Shown piece by piece: positions 36,053 to 44,743 of a stretch of 56,869 bases of DNA (positions within the stretch are counted from its first letter, which is position 1; each line of letters begins with the position of its first letter). The notes beneath the pieces were generated by a model. The model saw only the letters and a list, made by a program, of their open reading frames with translations, was not told the origin of the DNA and searched no databases. The DNA lies in the NCBI GenBank assembly GCA_024684065.1, contig JAIKXO010000279.1, forward strand, positions 1 to 56,869, written 5' to 3'. The position numbers were made by a program, and so were the translations under genes. Origin of the DNA: Lachnospiraceae bacterium (lineage in GTDB: Bacteria > Bacillota_A > Clostridia > Lachnospirales > Lachnospiraceae).

Positions 36053-36799
36053 ATGAGCGCTTCTGTTATCCATGCAAGGCTGGATCTTCTGGTCAGGCTT
36101 TTTGATACGACTACAGGAGCGGAGGTAGAGGAAAGCAATGTTTTGTTTTTGAAGGACGGAGAGCCAGTAAGGCCCGGGAGAAGAGGAAGCGGGACGTATA
36201 TTTTTATCAATACCGGCAGAGAAGACTTTCTCATGCATATTAAAGCATTTGGGTTTGAGGAATATGAGGTTCCGATAGTTTATTCTTCTCTTGACGAGCG
36301 TATGCCCGTCTGTGACGCATTCCTGATGCCATCTGAGAGTGCGGCCGGAGGCCGGAGGTTTATAGACTTCAAAGGAAATCTTCCTTTTCTTAAGACTATT
36401 GAAGCAGTAAACCTGAATAAACCTTTATGCAGCTATCAGGCATACGACCCTAAGAAGAATATCATGACGGTTTATTATGCAGCTTTAAGCGGGGCGCGCC
36501 TTAGTGAGGGATACTATGGATTGGTGGACAGGGAAAAGGAAAGCTATGAAAAGATTGAAGTGACTAATACGGTGACGTATCAATCCTTCAGGCTCAGAAA
36601 CCCGTTACCGACGGATACCGTCCAGGGCGCACAGTTCTGCCGTATAATTTACGGAAATGTTAAAAAGAACGGAGACTATGTCCTGAGAGTGCGTTATGAC
36701 GGCGAAAAGCTGTTGTATATGGTGAGATATCAGGTTGGGGACGATACGAGGTTTCAGATTGTGGATTTTAATGATATGGAGGATACAGAACTGAAATGA
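36053..36799 (+). CDS. Unknown beta-rich CIS-locus protein preceding the DUF4280 gene
   Basis: The 248-residue product has no signal peptide or membrane helix. The first 90 residues look like a carboxypeptidase-regulatory-type beta sandwich (ARLDLLVRLFDTTTG, GTYIFINTGREDF). The remainder is also predicted beta-rich (FIDFKGNLPFLKTIE, DGEKLLYMVRYQ). I do not recognise a catalytic motif. The ATG follows a strong GGAGGG site. It overlaps the DUF4280 (PAAR-like) gene by 4 bases, so it may be a partner, adaptor or cargo of the spike tip. Confidence 0.6.
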   Translation: MSASVIHARLDLLVRLFDTTTGAEVEESNVLFLKDGEPVRPGRRGSGTYIFINTGREDFLMHIKAFGFEEYEVPIVYSSLDERMPVCDAFLMPSESAAGGRRFIDFKGNLPFLKTIEAVNLNKPLCSYQAYDPKKNIMTVYYAALSGARLSEGYYGLVDREKESYEKIEVTNTVTYQSFRLRNPLPTDTVQGAQFCRIIYGNVKKNGDYVLRVRYDGEKLLYMVRYQVGDDTRFQIVDFNDMEDTELK

Positions 36800-37182
36800 G
36801 TATGCTTACAGCAATGGGAGCAAACCTGATGTGCTCTTTCGGCACGGCGCCGGCACCTTTAAAGGTCACCCAGAATACGGTGGTTGTCGCGGAGGGAAAA
36901 CCTGCCGGCACCATTATGGATGCGGCGTCCATTGCCAATGTCGGGCCTTTTGGAATGTGTACCACACTCACTAATCCTCAGGTGGCTTCAGCTACCGCGG
37001 CGGCTTTAGGAGTGCTTACTCCCCAGCCGTGCATTCCGCAGACCGCAAGCTTCATACCGACAAACCCCAAGGTCTTAATAAGCGGCAAACCGTGTCTTAC
37101 GCAGGATTGTAAGCTGGTATGCGCTTACGCCGGACAGATAACCATCACTGTTCCCGGCCAGGCCAAAGTACAGATATCTTAG
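36796..37182 (+). CDS. DUF4280 PAAR-like spike-tip protein
   Basis: The 128-residue product fits the DUF4280 family: GANLMCSFGTAPAPL near the N-terminus, GPFGMCTTLTNP in the middle, PQPCIPQT, and the cysteines of GKPCLTQDCKLVCAYAG. The C-terminal strand ITITVPGQ is typical. Its length is normal for the family. These proteins are regarded as PAAR-like and are common beside CIS and type VI spike genes, where they would sharpen the spike tip and recruit cargo. It is translationally coupled to the preceding gene (ATGA overlap). Confidence 0.85.
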   Translation: MSMLTAMGANLMCSFGTAPAPLKVTQNTVVVAEGKPAGTIMDAASIANVGPFGMCTTLTNPQVASATAAALGVLTPQPCIPQTASFIPTNPKVLISGKPCLTQDCKLVCAYAGQITITVPGQAKVQIS

Positions 37183-37305
37183 CTCTGAACCGGTTTTTTC
37201 GGTTTCAGAGGGTCAAAAGTATCACAGGAAATGATCCGGCCCGCAGAACGGTCCGGACCGGCATAAACCGCGTTTATGCCTAAGCGCGATTTACTGCGTA
37301 AATCG
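37183..37305. repeat. Hairpin cluster between the DUF4280 and sheath genes
   Basis: CTCTGAACCG pairs with CGGTTTCAGAG (37183-37210, one bulge; the T-run is in the loop, so this is not a classic terminator). Then come a 12-bp palindrome CGGTCCGGACCG (37249-37260), GGCATAAAC-CGC-GTTTATGCC (37260-37280) and CGATTTAC-TGC-GTAAATCG (37287-37305). The last is nearly the same as the hairpin at 16835-16853. Confidence 0.7.
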
Positions 37306-37337
37306 GCGCGGACAGGGTATTTTTGGCGATGATGAGT

Positions 37338-37367
37338 TTGCCTGAGCAGACTCTATCCGCTTATAGA
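37338..37367 (+). promoter_or_regulatory. Predicted promoter for the sheath/tube/baseplate operon
   Basis: TTGCCT (37338-37343) and TATAGA (37362-37367) are separated by 18 bases, 27 bases upstream of the sheath ATG. It would allow the structural genes to be expressed separately from, and more strongly than, the envelope module. It lacks the 16-nt box found at the two upstream promoters. Confidence 0.45.
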
Positions 37368-37393
37368 ATATATTTTAAGAAAGGAATAATAAG

Positions 37394-39088
37394 ATGGCAG
37401 AATATTTATCACCCGGCGTCTATGTGGAAGAGTATGATAACTCTCCCAGAAGCGTTGAGGGAGTAGGCACAAGTACAGCAGGATTTATCGGCATGGCTGA
37501 AAGAGGCCCCGTTGTGGGTGTGCCGCAGCTTGTGACGAATTTTAAGAGTTTTACCCAGCAGTATGGCGGATTCCTGAGCGAATTTGCCTATGGGGAGTAC
37601 AGATTTTTAGCCAACAGCGTAGAGCAGTTTTTCGCAAACGGCGGAACGCGCTGTTTTGTAATGAGGGTGGCTCCCGAGGATGCGGTTTGCGCCGAGGCAA
37701 AACAGGGAATACTGACGGTTTCGGCAAAGAACCCGGGTGCCTGGGGAAATAAGCTTCAGGTAACCTTAAATACGGTAAAGAAACAGAGACTTCAGCTTAT
37801 AGCAAAGTCTGAAACAGGTTATGTTGCGAAGAGTGTTGACGGTTTCAGAGAAGGCGATCTTGTTGTGTTCGAGGACACCTATACAAGGATCAAGACCATA
37901 TTTGACCGTACCATCACCTTTGAGAATGACATTCCGGAAGAAGCAGTTGATGATTCCATTATTCCCAAGGCTCTTCTGTACCTCGTGACCGTGGACATGG
38001 GGGTCCGTTATGGCGACGAGGCGGAAACGTATACGGAATTAAGCTTCAACATGTCTTCACCGCGTTATATCGGCGCCAAGCTCAACAACAGCGAGCTTGT
38101 ATCAGTAAGCGTCGAGCCCATGGAGGAAGCGGGTAATCCGGTAGAGGCTATTCTCGGAGAAGGAAACGAAAGCGGTGCGTTCTTCTTAGACGGAGGAGCA
38201 GACGGCTCCATATCCAAAGTAAATGCCATGACCTTTGTCGGCGAGGATAAGGGTCCCGGCAAGCGCACAGGCTTACAGGCTTTCCTTGAGAATAACGTAG
38301 TGAGCATGCTCGCTATTCCCGGAATCACTATTCCGGAGGTCCTGGTCGCACTGGTTGGCCATTGCGAGAATACCAGGAGCCGCTTCGCGGTCATCGATAT
38401 GCCCGGCGACATGTATAAGACGGAAGATCTTATCGAGTACAGAGGCATCATAGATTCGACCTATGCGGCAATGTATCATCCCTGGATCCAGGTATTTGAC
38501 CGCTCATCCAATAAGCCCGACTTTATCCCGCCCTCAGGCGCAGTAATGGGAATTTACTCGAGGACGGATGTCAACAGAGGCGTCCACAAGGCTCCCGCCA
38601 ATGAGACGGTTTTCTGTACAGGACTTAAGGTCAATTATACCAAGGGAGAACAGGACATCCTGAATCCTGCAGGAGTAAACCTTATAAGGGCGCTCCCGGG
38701 ACAGGGCATCAGGGTTTGGGGAGCCCGCACGGCTTCCTCCAACGCTGCCTTTAAATATGTCAACGTACGCAGGCTCTTCATCTTTGTTGAAGAGAGCATC
38801 AAGGCAAATACCAACTGGGTTGTATTTGAGCCTAACGACGGTTCCTTATGGCTCAGGGTACAGCTTTCTATCTCGGGATTCTTAGACGGGCTCTGGAGAA
38901 ACGGAATGTTAGCAGGCGATACACCGGAGACAAGCTACTTTGTAGAGATCGGGCCTACCACGATGTCAAGAGACGACATCCTGAACGGAAGGCTTATCTG
39001 CAATATCGGTATAGCTCCTTCGAGACCTGCGGAATTCGTAATCTTCCGTCTGACCCAGTTCACCTCCGAAGCCGGAGGCGGAGAATAA
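37394..39088 (+). CDS. CIS contractile sheath protein
   Basis: The 564-residue product is a phage tail sheath-like protein. It has the N-terminal signature YLSPGVYVEEYDNSPRSVEGV, TAGFIGMAERGP, the core ALVGHCENTRSRFAVIDMPG, and the C-terminal domain with AARTASS-like (WGARTASSNAAFKYVNVRRL) and ANTNWVVFEPND. Length and architecture match Pvc2/Pvc4 and T4 gp18-like sheath subunits. Sheath contraction drives the inner tube into a target membrane. Only one sheath gene is present in the window; eCIS such as PVC have three. AAAGGAA precedes the start. Confidence 0.95.
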   Translation: MAEYLSPGVYVEEYDNSPRSVEGVGTSTAGFIGMAERGPVVGVPQLVTNFKSFTQQYGGFLSEFAYGEYRFLANSVEQFFANGGTRCFVMRVAPEDAVCAEAKQGILTVSAKNPGAWGNKLQVTLNTVKKQRLQLIAKSETGYVAKSVDGFREGDLVVFEDTYTRIKTIFDRTITFENDIPEEAVDDSIIPKALLYLVTVDMGVRYGDEAETYTELSFNMSSPRYIGAKLNNSELVSVSVEPMEEAGNPVEAILGEGNESGAFFLDGGADGSISKVNAMTFVGEDKGPGKRTGLQAFLENNVVSMLAIPGITIPEVLVALVGHCENTRSRFAVIDMPGDMYKTEDLIEYRGIIDSTYAAMYHPWIQVFDRSSNKPDFIPPSGAVMGIYSRTDVNRGVHKAPANETVFCTGLKVNYTKGEQDILNPAGVNLIRALPGQGIRVWGARTASSNAAFKYVNVRRLFIFVEESIKANTNWVVFEPNDGSLWLRVQLSISGFLDGLWRNGMLAGDTPETSYFVEIGPTTMSRDDILNGRLICNIGIAPSRPAEFVIFRLTQFTSEAGGGE

Positions 39089-39159
39089 GCCTGAGACCGG
39101 CCGCATGAATGGCCGGATACAAATGCGTCGAAAATATTTATAGAAAGGAATGATATATT

Positions 39160-39669
39160 ATGGCAGCAGATCCGTATATTAATAATGGTTCCTACTATCC
39201 GCTTACTAAGATGAATTTCTATGTCAGCAGTACCGAGATCACCGGTACGGCTGCATTCAGTGAGGTTACGGGTATAGAGGGTACTGTAGATGTTATTGAG
39301 TTCAGGCAGGGCAATTCAGCCTCGCTTGCTCCGGTAAAGATTCCCGGACTTGTAAAGCACGGGAACGTTACCTTTAAGATGGGTTATATCCAGAACAGCA
39401 CATTCAAGGACTGGATCATCGAATGTGTTTCGGAGCGCAGAAAGGATGGCGCTTATCCCAGACACGACCTTACCGTCGAGCTTATCGATATTAACATGGG
39501 CTCTCCCCAGCAGCCGGTAACGTCCAATTCGGCTGCAAACAGAGTATGGTTGTTAAAGAACGCCTGGGTTACCAAATACTCGGCTCCTGATCTGGATGCA
39601 AAGACCTCGGATGTAGCTATCGAGACTATGGAGGTAGCTTACGAGGAGCTTCAGATACCTAATACTTAA
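39160..39669 (+). CDS. CIS inner tube protein (Hcp/gp19-like)
   Basis: The 169-residue product is a tail tube protein of the T4 gp19/Pvc1 type: NFYVSSTEI, FSEVTGIEG, VIEFRQGN, PGLVKHGNVTFKMG and the C-terminal IETMEVAYEEL. Such proteins stack as hexamers to form the tube inside the sheath. It lies 71 bases after the sheath gene with its own AAAGGAATG site, and is followed by a 515-base gene-free repetitive stretch. The order sheath-tube is standard for CIS loci. Confidence 0.95.
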   Translation: MAADPYINNGSYYPLTKMNFYVSSTEITGTAAFSEVTGIEGTVDVIEFRQGNSASLAPVKIPGLVKHGNVTFKMGYIQNSTFKDWIIECVSERRKDGAYPRHDLTVELIDINMGSPQQPVTSNSAANRVWLLKNAWVTKYSAPDLDAKTSDVAIETMEVAYEELQIPNT

Positions 39670-39670
39670 C

Positions 39671-40115
39671 CAAAGTTTTTTGAAATGTAAACTTTGGAAG
39701 GTTAGAATTATCTGATTCAAAAAACTTTGTTAGTTCGCGGACTTTTAAGGCCGGCGGGTACCCGGAAGCTAGCGCCTGGTGCCCGCAGGCTTCGTAAAGT
39801 TCATGAGCACGTGTGAGTTGGTAAAGCGGATCGAGGATTTTGTAGTAGCCGTTCGAGGAGGTGTCCGATACTGTCTCAAAACGAACCTTCTCTCCGGTGA
39901 GCTGATCCACGAAACAGTAAGGCGCTCGGGAAGAGCCCTCGCGCCAAACTGTTTCGGGATCGATCTCGCCTTCGATCAGAACGGTTCTGATTGTTTTGAG
40001 ACAGTATGGCACTCCTCTCACGGCTTATTGGCAGATGTGTGAATTGGTAAAGAAGCGGATCGTGGATCGTGGAACAGCCGTTCGAGGAGGTGGCCGATAC
40101 TGTCTCACGGCTTAT
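39671..40115. repeat. Composite repetitive, MITE-like element between the tube gene and the next CIS gene
   Basis: The 515-base gap 39670-40184 contains, in order: a 14-bp inverted repeat, CAAAGTTTTTTGAA (39671-39684) with TTCAAAAAACTTTG (39716-39729); a 15-bp inverted repeat, ATACTGTCTCAAAAC (39868-39882) with GTTTTGAGACAGTAT (39993-40007), bounding 140 bases; and inside it a long hairpin at 39910-39956 with 17 paired bases (CGAAACAGT, GGCGC and GGG arms) plus a near-palindrome at 39975-39991. A direct repeat of about 70 bases (39812-39880 and 40034-40106, ending GCCGTTCGAGGAGGTG...CTGTCTC) flanks the unit. Short frames here have no ribosome binding site and mirror the repeats. Confidence 0.75.
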
Positions 40116-40184
40116 AAAAAATACGCAGCATAACATGATTTTGGTTCGATCTTAAAAATAATACAGGCAGTAAGGAGTTACAGC

Positions 40185-40547
40185 ATGGAAACAGTATATG
40201 ATTTCACCCTTCCGAAGGGCTACATCGACAATGCCGGAGAGGTGCATAAGAGGGGAAAGATGAGGCTGGCGACCGCCGGAGATGAGATTACGGCGACCAG
40301 GGATCCGAGGGTACTGCAGAATCCTTCTTATCTGACTATCGTGATTCTTTCTAAGGTAGTTACGCAGATAGAGGGGCTGGAAACGGTGACCGCGACCCAT
40401 ATCGAAAAAATGTTCACTGCCGATCTTGCATTCCTTCAGGATATGTACCAGAGGATCAACGATATCGAGCCTCCGGTCCTTACGGCGGTCTGTCCGGACT
40501 GCGGAAAGAGCTTTACGGTGCCCCTCAATTTTACCGGGGAGGGTTGA
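40185..40547 (+). CDS. Tail assembly (gp41-like) protein with C-terminal zinc ribbon
   Basis: The 120-residue product resembles the small phage tail assembly proteins (Mu gp41 type) found after the tube gene in many CIS loci: FTLPKGYID at the start, GDEITATRDPRV, YLTIVILSKVV and FLQDMYQRIND. A C-terminal CPDCGKSF segment offers one zinc-ribbon-like cysteine pair. Its role is probably chaperoning or baseplate assembly. TAAGGAG precedes the ATG. Its stop overlaps the next gene by 4 bases. Confidence 0.75.
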   Translation: METVYDFTLPKGYIDNAGEVHKRGKMRLATAGDEITATRDPRVLQNPSYLTIVILSKVVTQIEGLETVTATHIEKMFTADLAFLQDMYQRINDIEPPVLTAVCPDCGKSFTVPLNFTGEG

Positions 40548-40756
40548 GGCTCTACCCTGAGGAGGAGCTTTACAGGGAAATGTCCTTCATATCGTACTAT
40601 TTCCATTGGAGCGAGGACAGCGTGCTTGCTCTTGAGCACAGGGAGAGGAGGAAATGGTGCAGGGAAATTTCCGGAATAAATGCCGCCCTCAATCCCTCCA
40701 AAGACAGAAAAGAAAAGAGCATTCTGGATATGCATGCTTCAAACATTTCGTTCTGA
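40544..40756 (+). CDS. DUF6760-like small CIS protein
   Basis: The 70-residue product, read from TTG at 40544, begins LYPEEELYREMSFISYYFHW and continues ALEHRERRKWCREI. This matches my recollection of DUF6760 proteins that follow the gp41-like gene in Streptomyces-type CIS clusters. Function is unknown. The TTGA overlap with the preceding stop and the GGGGAGGG just upstream support this unusual start codon and translational coupling. Confidence 0.75.
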   Translation: MRLYPEEELYREMSFISYYFHWSEDSVLALEHRERRKWCREISGINAALNPSKDRKEKSILDMHASNISF

Positions 40757-40775
40757 GGGGACACTGATCAAATCA

Positions 40776-40943
40776 ATGTTCCGCGTAAAGAAAACAGTTT
40801 CCGGCTATAAAGTGTCTGTATCGGCAGGCCCTGTGCGGGTAAACGTTTTCTGCAATAATGAGTTTAGCCGGGTAATCCCGGGTATGTTATCAGATATATT
40901 TACAGGAGTGATCCATCATGGCCCGTACGACAAGTTCACATGA
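40776..40943 (+). CDS. Possible small protein between the DUF6760-like and second tube genes
   Basis: A 55-codon frame begins at ATG 40776 (MFRVKKTVSGYKVSVSAG) and overlaps the next gene by 26 bases in a different frame. Its sequence has alternating hydrophobic residues like a beta strand-rich small protein. The nearest purine-rich site (GAGGGG) is about 15 bases upstream, which is too far to be convincing. The overlap with a strong gene also argues for caution. Confidence 0.3.
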   Translation: MFRVKKTVSGYKVSVSAGPVRVNVFCNNEFSRVIPGMLSDIFTGVIHHGPYDKFT

Positions 40944-41421
40944 AAATCCGGTAGGAGCTTTCTGCTTCGCGCTTCAGGTTGAAGCCATGTTTTTCTGCCC
41001 TGTAAGATCCGTCAAGGTCTTTACAAAGGAAAATGAATTTGAATACTATCAGGAAGGCGGGCTTAACGACTATGTTCATATGCTGAGAAAGCCCATCTCC
41101 AAGCCCTTTACCTTCCAGGTTGAGCGATATGTCGGGATATCCTATAATTCGAGCTTTAATACGTTATTTGTAGACCCGCTGGCATTGGGAACGGATCTGG
41201 CGCTCCCGCTGGTACTTTATATTAACCGGACTCCGAGGGAAGGCTGGAGCAGCATAAGCTTTACAAACTGTGCGAGGGCCTATATCTTTACCGGCTGCAC
41301 GGTGACCGCAAAGGAATACGGGGAGCTTAACGGTGAAGAGAGCAGGCTTCATACCGAGACCACCACGATAGCCTACAGGGAACTTTTCCTCGTGAATCAG
41401 CTCAATCCGGGGTTAGTATAG
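40918..41421 (+). CDS. Second tail tube-like protein (Pvc5-like)
   Basis: The 167-residue product is a second tube-type protein: NPVGAFCFALQVEAMFF, FEYYQEGGLNDYVHMLRKP, FTFQVERYVG and a C-terminal strand TTTIAYREL. In PVC and Afp a variant tube protein (Pvc5) forms the first layers on the baseplate hub, so a tube-initiator role is likely. AGGAG lies about 7 bases before the ATG. The next gene starts one base after its stop. Confidence 0.85.
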   Translation: MARTTSSHENPVGAFCFALQVEAMFFCPVRSVKVFTKENEFEYYQEGGLNDYVHMLRKPISKPFTFQVERYVGISYNSSFNTLFVDPLALGTDLALPLVLYINRTPREGWSSISFTNCARAYIFTGCTVTAKEYGELNGEESRLHTETTTIAYRELFLVNQLNPGLV

Positions 41422-41422
41422 G

Positions 41423-44400
41423 ATGTTAAGTATCAGGGAGCCTTTAAGGCTTACAAGCCGAACAGATTTTATCAGGGATTACAGCCTTTTTGAAAGCAGG
41501 CTCGTCGGAAATTACAGCCTTATGGGCAATGATTTAAACTCCGAGGAGCTTCTTCACCTGGTTACGACTCCGCCTGAGATATATATAGCAGAGGGCGGGA
41601 TGGTCACGGCTGCCGGTCAGACTTTTTTCGAAAGCCGGCACGAGGAAACGCTTAATATAGTAAACAACGTCTTAAACCGTATCCTGATATCGGCCAAGGG
41701 CGAGCTTACCTATCAGGACAGGACATATATCACGGATGTTCTCTATAAGCTGGGGATACGCGACGATAAAAAGTTCATGTCACAGGTCAGGCGCTATATT
41801 GACCAGTCCAGGGATGAGCAGAGGTTTTTGCGGCTTTATAATATAGAAGGGCCGCAGATCGAAAACGAGAATATAAGGAATGAACTGAATTCACTGAGAC
41901 AGGAGGTCCTTGCCGGCAGAGACGAAACCGAGCCTTACAGAAATGAACTGTATTTAAGCAATATCATAATGAACAGGCTGCAGACCGCCGAGATATATCA
42001 GACCGTCGCGAGCTTTTCAGGCGATACTTACGATACAAGCCTTTCCTCCTCGGAATATGCCGTAACGGAGCAGTCGATCTCCTCCCAGAAGCTTTTAAGG
42101 GAGCTTATGAGCGAGAGGCTCTCGGAATATGAGCATGAGCTTGTTTACCGAAATGAAGCGGGAACAGTTGAAGAGGTGTCCGAAGAAGAGCCCAAGCCGT
42201 TCAGAGCCGAAGGAGAAAGAGAGCTTCCAGGGATACAGACCGTGCGGGAGATACGGACAGAGGAAGGGGTAAGGGAAACCCGGGCAGAAACTGTCTATCG
42301 TACGGATCAGAGGACAGAGCGGGAGCTTGTTTCGGAGCTTGAAAACAGGATAATAAGAGAGCCTTTCGAAGCAGGAGAAGTTCCTTCGGAGGGTGCCGGA
42401 GAACAGAGGCCCGATGCGGTCATCACAGCGGAGAGCAGAACGGAGGCACCTCCTCAGGCAGACGAGGTTTATGCCGCTTCGGAGAGGATCTATACGAACG
42501 AACTTTTGAGAGAGCTTTCCGAGAGGCAGATCGAGAACGAAAGGATCCTTCAGAGTGAGTCGCGCACCGACCTGAGAACACAGTACAGGGAAACCGAGCT
42601 TATTCTCAGGGAGGAACAGGCAGGCACGGCCGGGGAGCCTTCAGAGGAAACTTCGGCTCAGGTTCTTCCCCGGGGAGCAGAGGAAGGCAGGGAAGAGCTC
42701 CTTCAGGGTGAGACTGTCAGGGAGATACGGACAGAAGAAGGGGTCAGGGAATCCTACAGGGAGACCGTTCCCGGTACGGATCAGAGGACAGAGAGGGAGC
42801 TTCGGACCGAGCTTGAGAATAATATTATAAGAGAGCTTCGAAATGAGGGAGAGATCCCTGCGCAGAGGCAGCAGGATCAGAGACCGGAAGCACCTTCAGC
42901 GCCTGCGTCAGGAGACAGGGCTCCATCACAGGAGGAGCAGACCGTAACCCCGGCGGAAAGGATATATACGTCGGAGGTTTTAAGGGAGCTTTCAGAGAGA
43001 CAGACCGAAAGTGAAAGGCTGCTTCAGAGTGAATCGCGTACCGACCAGAGAACGGAGTATAGAGAAACCGAGCTTATCCACAGGATAGAGCAGGCAGGCG
43101 GGGAAGGAGAAGCGGAGGCGGAAGCCCTGAACGAGCAGACCGGGCAGATAAGGGAAGCACCAGGGGAAGAGCCTTCAGTCAGAGATGCCGTAAGAGAAGT
43201 ACTTACGGAAGAAGGGATAAGGGATTCCCGCAGCGAAATACGCACCCTGCTTGATCAGAGGACAGAGCGGGAGCTTGAGAGGGAGCTTGAAAACAATATA
43301 GTAAGAGAGCTTCGCGAATCGGGCGCGGTTGTTACGGAAAGCCCCCGGGAACAGAGGACAGAGGCTCCTCTGGTATATGCGCAAAGAGGAGAGGGTCCTT
43401 CGGAAGAAGGGGAGACTCTGGTATCTCCCGGAATAAATGTGACAAACGAGGTCTTAAGGGAGCTTTCCGAGAGGCAGATCGAAAGCGAAAGGCTGCTTCA
43501 AAGAGAAGCCCGTACAGACCGGAGAACAGAGTACAGAGAAACCGAGCTTATCCACAGGACAGAGCAGGCGGCTACAGAGCCTGAAGCCGGATCCGGAGAA
43601 TCCCCCGTGGTCATGCCTGCGGGACGGAGCTATCAGTATATAAGCAATAATATATATGAAAGAGAACTAAGCAGCGGAGACCTCCATAACAGCACAGTTA
43701 CGGAGGAGATCAATTCGGCTGTCTTTCTGGATATTGTAAAAAACCTTTATCACAGTGAGATCGACAATATAAACAGGAGGAGCTCAAGCGAGATATCCTT
43801 TAGGAACGCGCTGTATAACGCGTCGGAGAATACTTTTGTCCGCCTGAACCGGATGGCGGGCGAAGAAGCGGTTTATAATGAGTTCATTACAGAGAGCATT
43901 CCGGAGGGTACTGCTCCTGTTTCGCTGTCATATTACAGTGAAACGGAAATGATACCGGAATCCTTCCCGGAAGCCGCCGCTCCCGAGCAGGCCGTTTCTT
44001 TAGAGCAGCAGCTCATAGAGCTTAATGAAAGAAATCTGCAGAACGTGGAACGTTATGATCAGATGATGCAGCTCTTTAAGAGCCTTAATGCCCCGGAAAG
44101 AGCTGAGGGCGGCGGGCCCGACAGGACCAGGAGGGAAGCGCTTGCCGCGATAACGGGCGATCTTCAGCTTACTCAGCTTATTGCGCAGGAGGAGAGCGAA
44201 GGAGAAGAGAGAAGAGAACAGATAATCCATGAGATCGAGAAGCTGATCCCGGGAGATATGGTGCAGGTTCTACAGATGGCGCAGCAGGCTTCGCAGGGGG
44301 AGCCCGTTGTCCCCGGGGAAGCGAGGGTGTTAAGAAGCAATCTGGAAGAAGCTGCCAGGGAAATACAAAGGTTCCAGGAGAGGCAGAGTACTCCGCCGCC

Positions 44401-44740
44401 TCCCGAACAGACCGTGAAGGAATATGAGGGAAGCCAGCTTATCCACAGAAGGAACGAGACATTTACGGCGGAAGAGCTGGAAGAACTCCTGAATACCGTG
44501 AACCGTACCAGGGACAGAGCCGTAAATATAAATGATCAGACCGTTCATACCCTGGATCACAGAAGCGAAGTAAGGAATATACATACCGAGACCCTTGACA
44601 GGACGACAAGAGAGCAGCAGGATGAGATCGCCGCGCTTGTCGCAAGAGGGGTCAGGGCTCAGGTCGGAGCCATTTCCGAACAGGTCCTTAATAAGCTGGA
44701 AAAAAGGCTCAGGAATGAAAAAAGCAGGAGAGGGATATAA
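41423..44740 (+). CDS. 1105-residue repeat/coiled-coil protein, candidate tape measure
   Basis: The product has an N-terminal region of about 230 residues (DFIRDYSLFESRLVGNYSL). Three related repeats follow, starting near residues 272, 430 and 589 (period about 158). Each has VREI(R)TEEG, TDQRTERELxxELENxIIRE, LRELSERQ and RTxYRETELI segments. A charged helical C-terminal part completes it. Composition is dominated by Glu and Arg. There is no signal peptide or membrane helix. It sits between the second tube and the Pvc7-like genes. A tape-measure or ruler role would explain its length and repeats, but gene order differs from Afp/PVC, where the tape measure is Pvc14. It could instead be a baseplate accessory. 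Confidence 0.6.
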   Translation: MLSIREPLRLTSRTDFIRDYSLFESRLVGNYSLMGNDLNSEELLHLVTTPPEIYIAEGGMVTAAGQTFFESRHEETLNIVNNVLNRILISAKGELTYQDRTYITDVLYKLGIRDDKKFMSQVRRYIDQSRDEQRFLRLYNIEGPQIENENIRNELNSLRQEVLAGRDETEPYRNELYLSNIIMNRLQTAEIYQTVASFSGDTYDTSLSSSEYAVTEQSISSQKLLRELMSERLSEYEHELVYRNEAGTVEEVSEEEPKPFRAEGERELPGIQTVREIRTEEGVRETRAETVYRTDQRTERELVSELENRIIREPFEAGEVPSEGAGEQRPDAVITAESRTEAPPQADEVYAASERIYTNELLRELSERQIENERILQSESRTDLRTQYRETELILREEQAGTAGEPSEETSAQVLPRGAEEGREELLQGETVREIRTEEGVRESYRETVPGTDQRTERELRTELENNIIRELRNEGEIPAQRQQDQRPEAPSAPASGDRAPSQEEQTVTPAERIYTSEVLRELSERQTESERLLQSESRTDQRTEYRETELIHRIEQAGGEGEAEAEALNEQTGQIREAPGEEPSVRDAVREVLTEEGIRDSRSEIRTLLDQRTERELERELENNIVRELRESGAVVTESPREQRTEAPLVYAQRGEGPSEEGETLVSPGINVTNEVLRELSERQIESERLLQREARTDRRTEYRETELIHRTEQAATEPEAGSGESPVVMPAGRSYQYISNNIYERELSSGDLHNSTVTEEINSAVFLDIVKNLYHSEIDNINRRSSSEISFRNALYNASENTFVRLNRMAGEEAVYNEFITESIPEGTAPVSLSYYSETEMIPESFPEAAAPEQAVSLEQQLIELNERNLQNVERYDQMMQLFKSLNAPERAEGGGPDRTRREALAAITGDLQLTQLIAQEESEGEERREQIIHEIEKLIPGDMVQVLQMAQQASQGEPVVPGEARVLRSNLEEAAREIQRFQERQSTPPPPEQTVKEYEGSQLIHRRNETFTAEELEELLNTVNRTRDRAVNINDQTVHTLDHRSEVRNIHTETLDRTTREQQDEIAALVARGVRAQVGAISEQVLNKLEKRLRNEKSRRGI

Positions 44741-44743
44741 GGC

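Noticed and set aside
39659..40021. Minus-strand protein of about 120 residues in the repetitive gap
   Set aside because: GTG start without a ribosome binding site; its peptide simply reflects the direct and inverted repeats, and an overlapping frame is open on the other strand too.
42240..43580. CRISPR-like array
   Set aside because: The repeats are long, in-frame, diverged protein repeats of a 1105-residue gene, without short conserved repeats and unique spacers.
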